DNA of 7,055 nucleotides, from NCBI GenBank assembly GCA_026785785.1, contig JAJAZI010000024.1:1-7055 (forward strand), in the 5' to 3' direction. Source of the stretch: Microbacteriaceae bacterium. GTDB taxonomy: Bacteria; Actinomycetota; Actinomycetes; Actinomycetales; Microbacteriaceae. Within the stretch, counting starts at the first letter, position 1; every line of letters begins with the position of its first letter. This document shows positions 6,067-7,055 of this stretch, one piece after another. The notes beneath the pieces are model-generated. The model made no database searches. It was not told the DNA's origin and worked only from the letters and a program-made list of their open reading frames with translations. The position numbers were made by a program, and so were the translations under genes.

Positions 6067-7055
<989 letters not shown>

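Overview
The window is GC-rich and its genes use G/C-ending codons, GTG starts and few Shine-Dalgarno sites. It encodes an actinobacterial-type SufR and an alditol oxidase close in numbering to the Streptomyces enzyme. All this points to a high-GC actinobacterium, and the gene content fits Microbacteriaceae. That family assignment is inference; no rRNA or species marker is present.

Layout. (1) 1-1736, minus: nearly complete glpD (aerobic glycerol-3-phosphate dehydrogenase), whose C-terminal end runs off the left edge. (2) 1737-1865: divergent control region with a TGCAC/GTGCA inverted repeat and a candidate glpD promoter. (3) 1866-2840, plus: SorC-family sugar-responsive regulator. (4) 2889-4145, plus: covalent-FAD alditol/xylitol oxidase with its active-site residues recognisable. 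Together these look like a polyol/glycerol oxidation locus: the oxidase converts polyols (possibly glycerol) to aldoses plus H2O2, GlpD feeds glycerol-3-phosphate electrons to the quinone pool, and the SorC protein probably controls one or both.

(5) 4182-about 5900, minus: a decayed, chimeric stretch. Its 3' part is the end of a CydC-type ABC exporter: an intact nucleotide-binding domain, with the last membrane segment in another frame. Its 5' part is a DUF2254 membrane-protein remnant spread over three frames. The two are fused in one open frame near 5149-5166. A 13-unit, 7-bp tandem array (5357-5447) interrupts the DUF2254 remnant, and its 91-bp length accounts for one of the frame changes.

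(6) 5901-6060: AT-richer control region with two adjacent 20-bp repeats, each containing GGTC-N4-GACC, then a probable leaderless promoter and inverted repeat at the start of sufR. (7) 6061-6828, plus: sufR, the Fe-S-cluster-sensing repressor with Cys spacing C-x12-C-x27-C. Hairpins and a short T-run overlap its 3' end. (8) 6870-7055, plus: the start of sufS (cysteine desulfurase), cut by the right edge. sufR followed directly by sufS, with no sufB/D/C between, is worth checking in the flanking sequence.

I see no tRNA, rRNA, CRISPR array, transposase or integrase. No wholly new system is evident. The most unusual parts are the DUF2254-cydC fusion with its heptamer array and the sufR control region.
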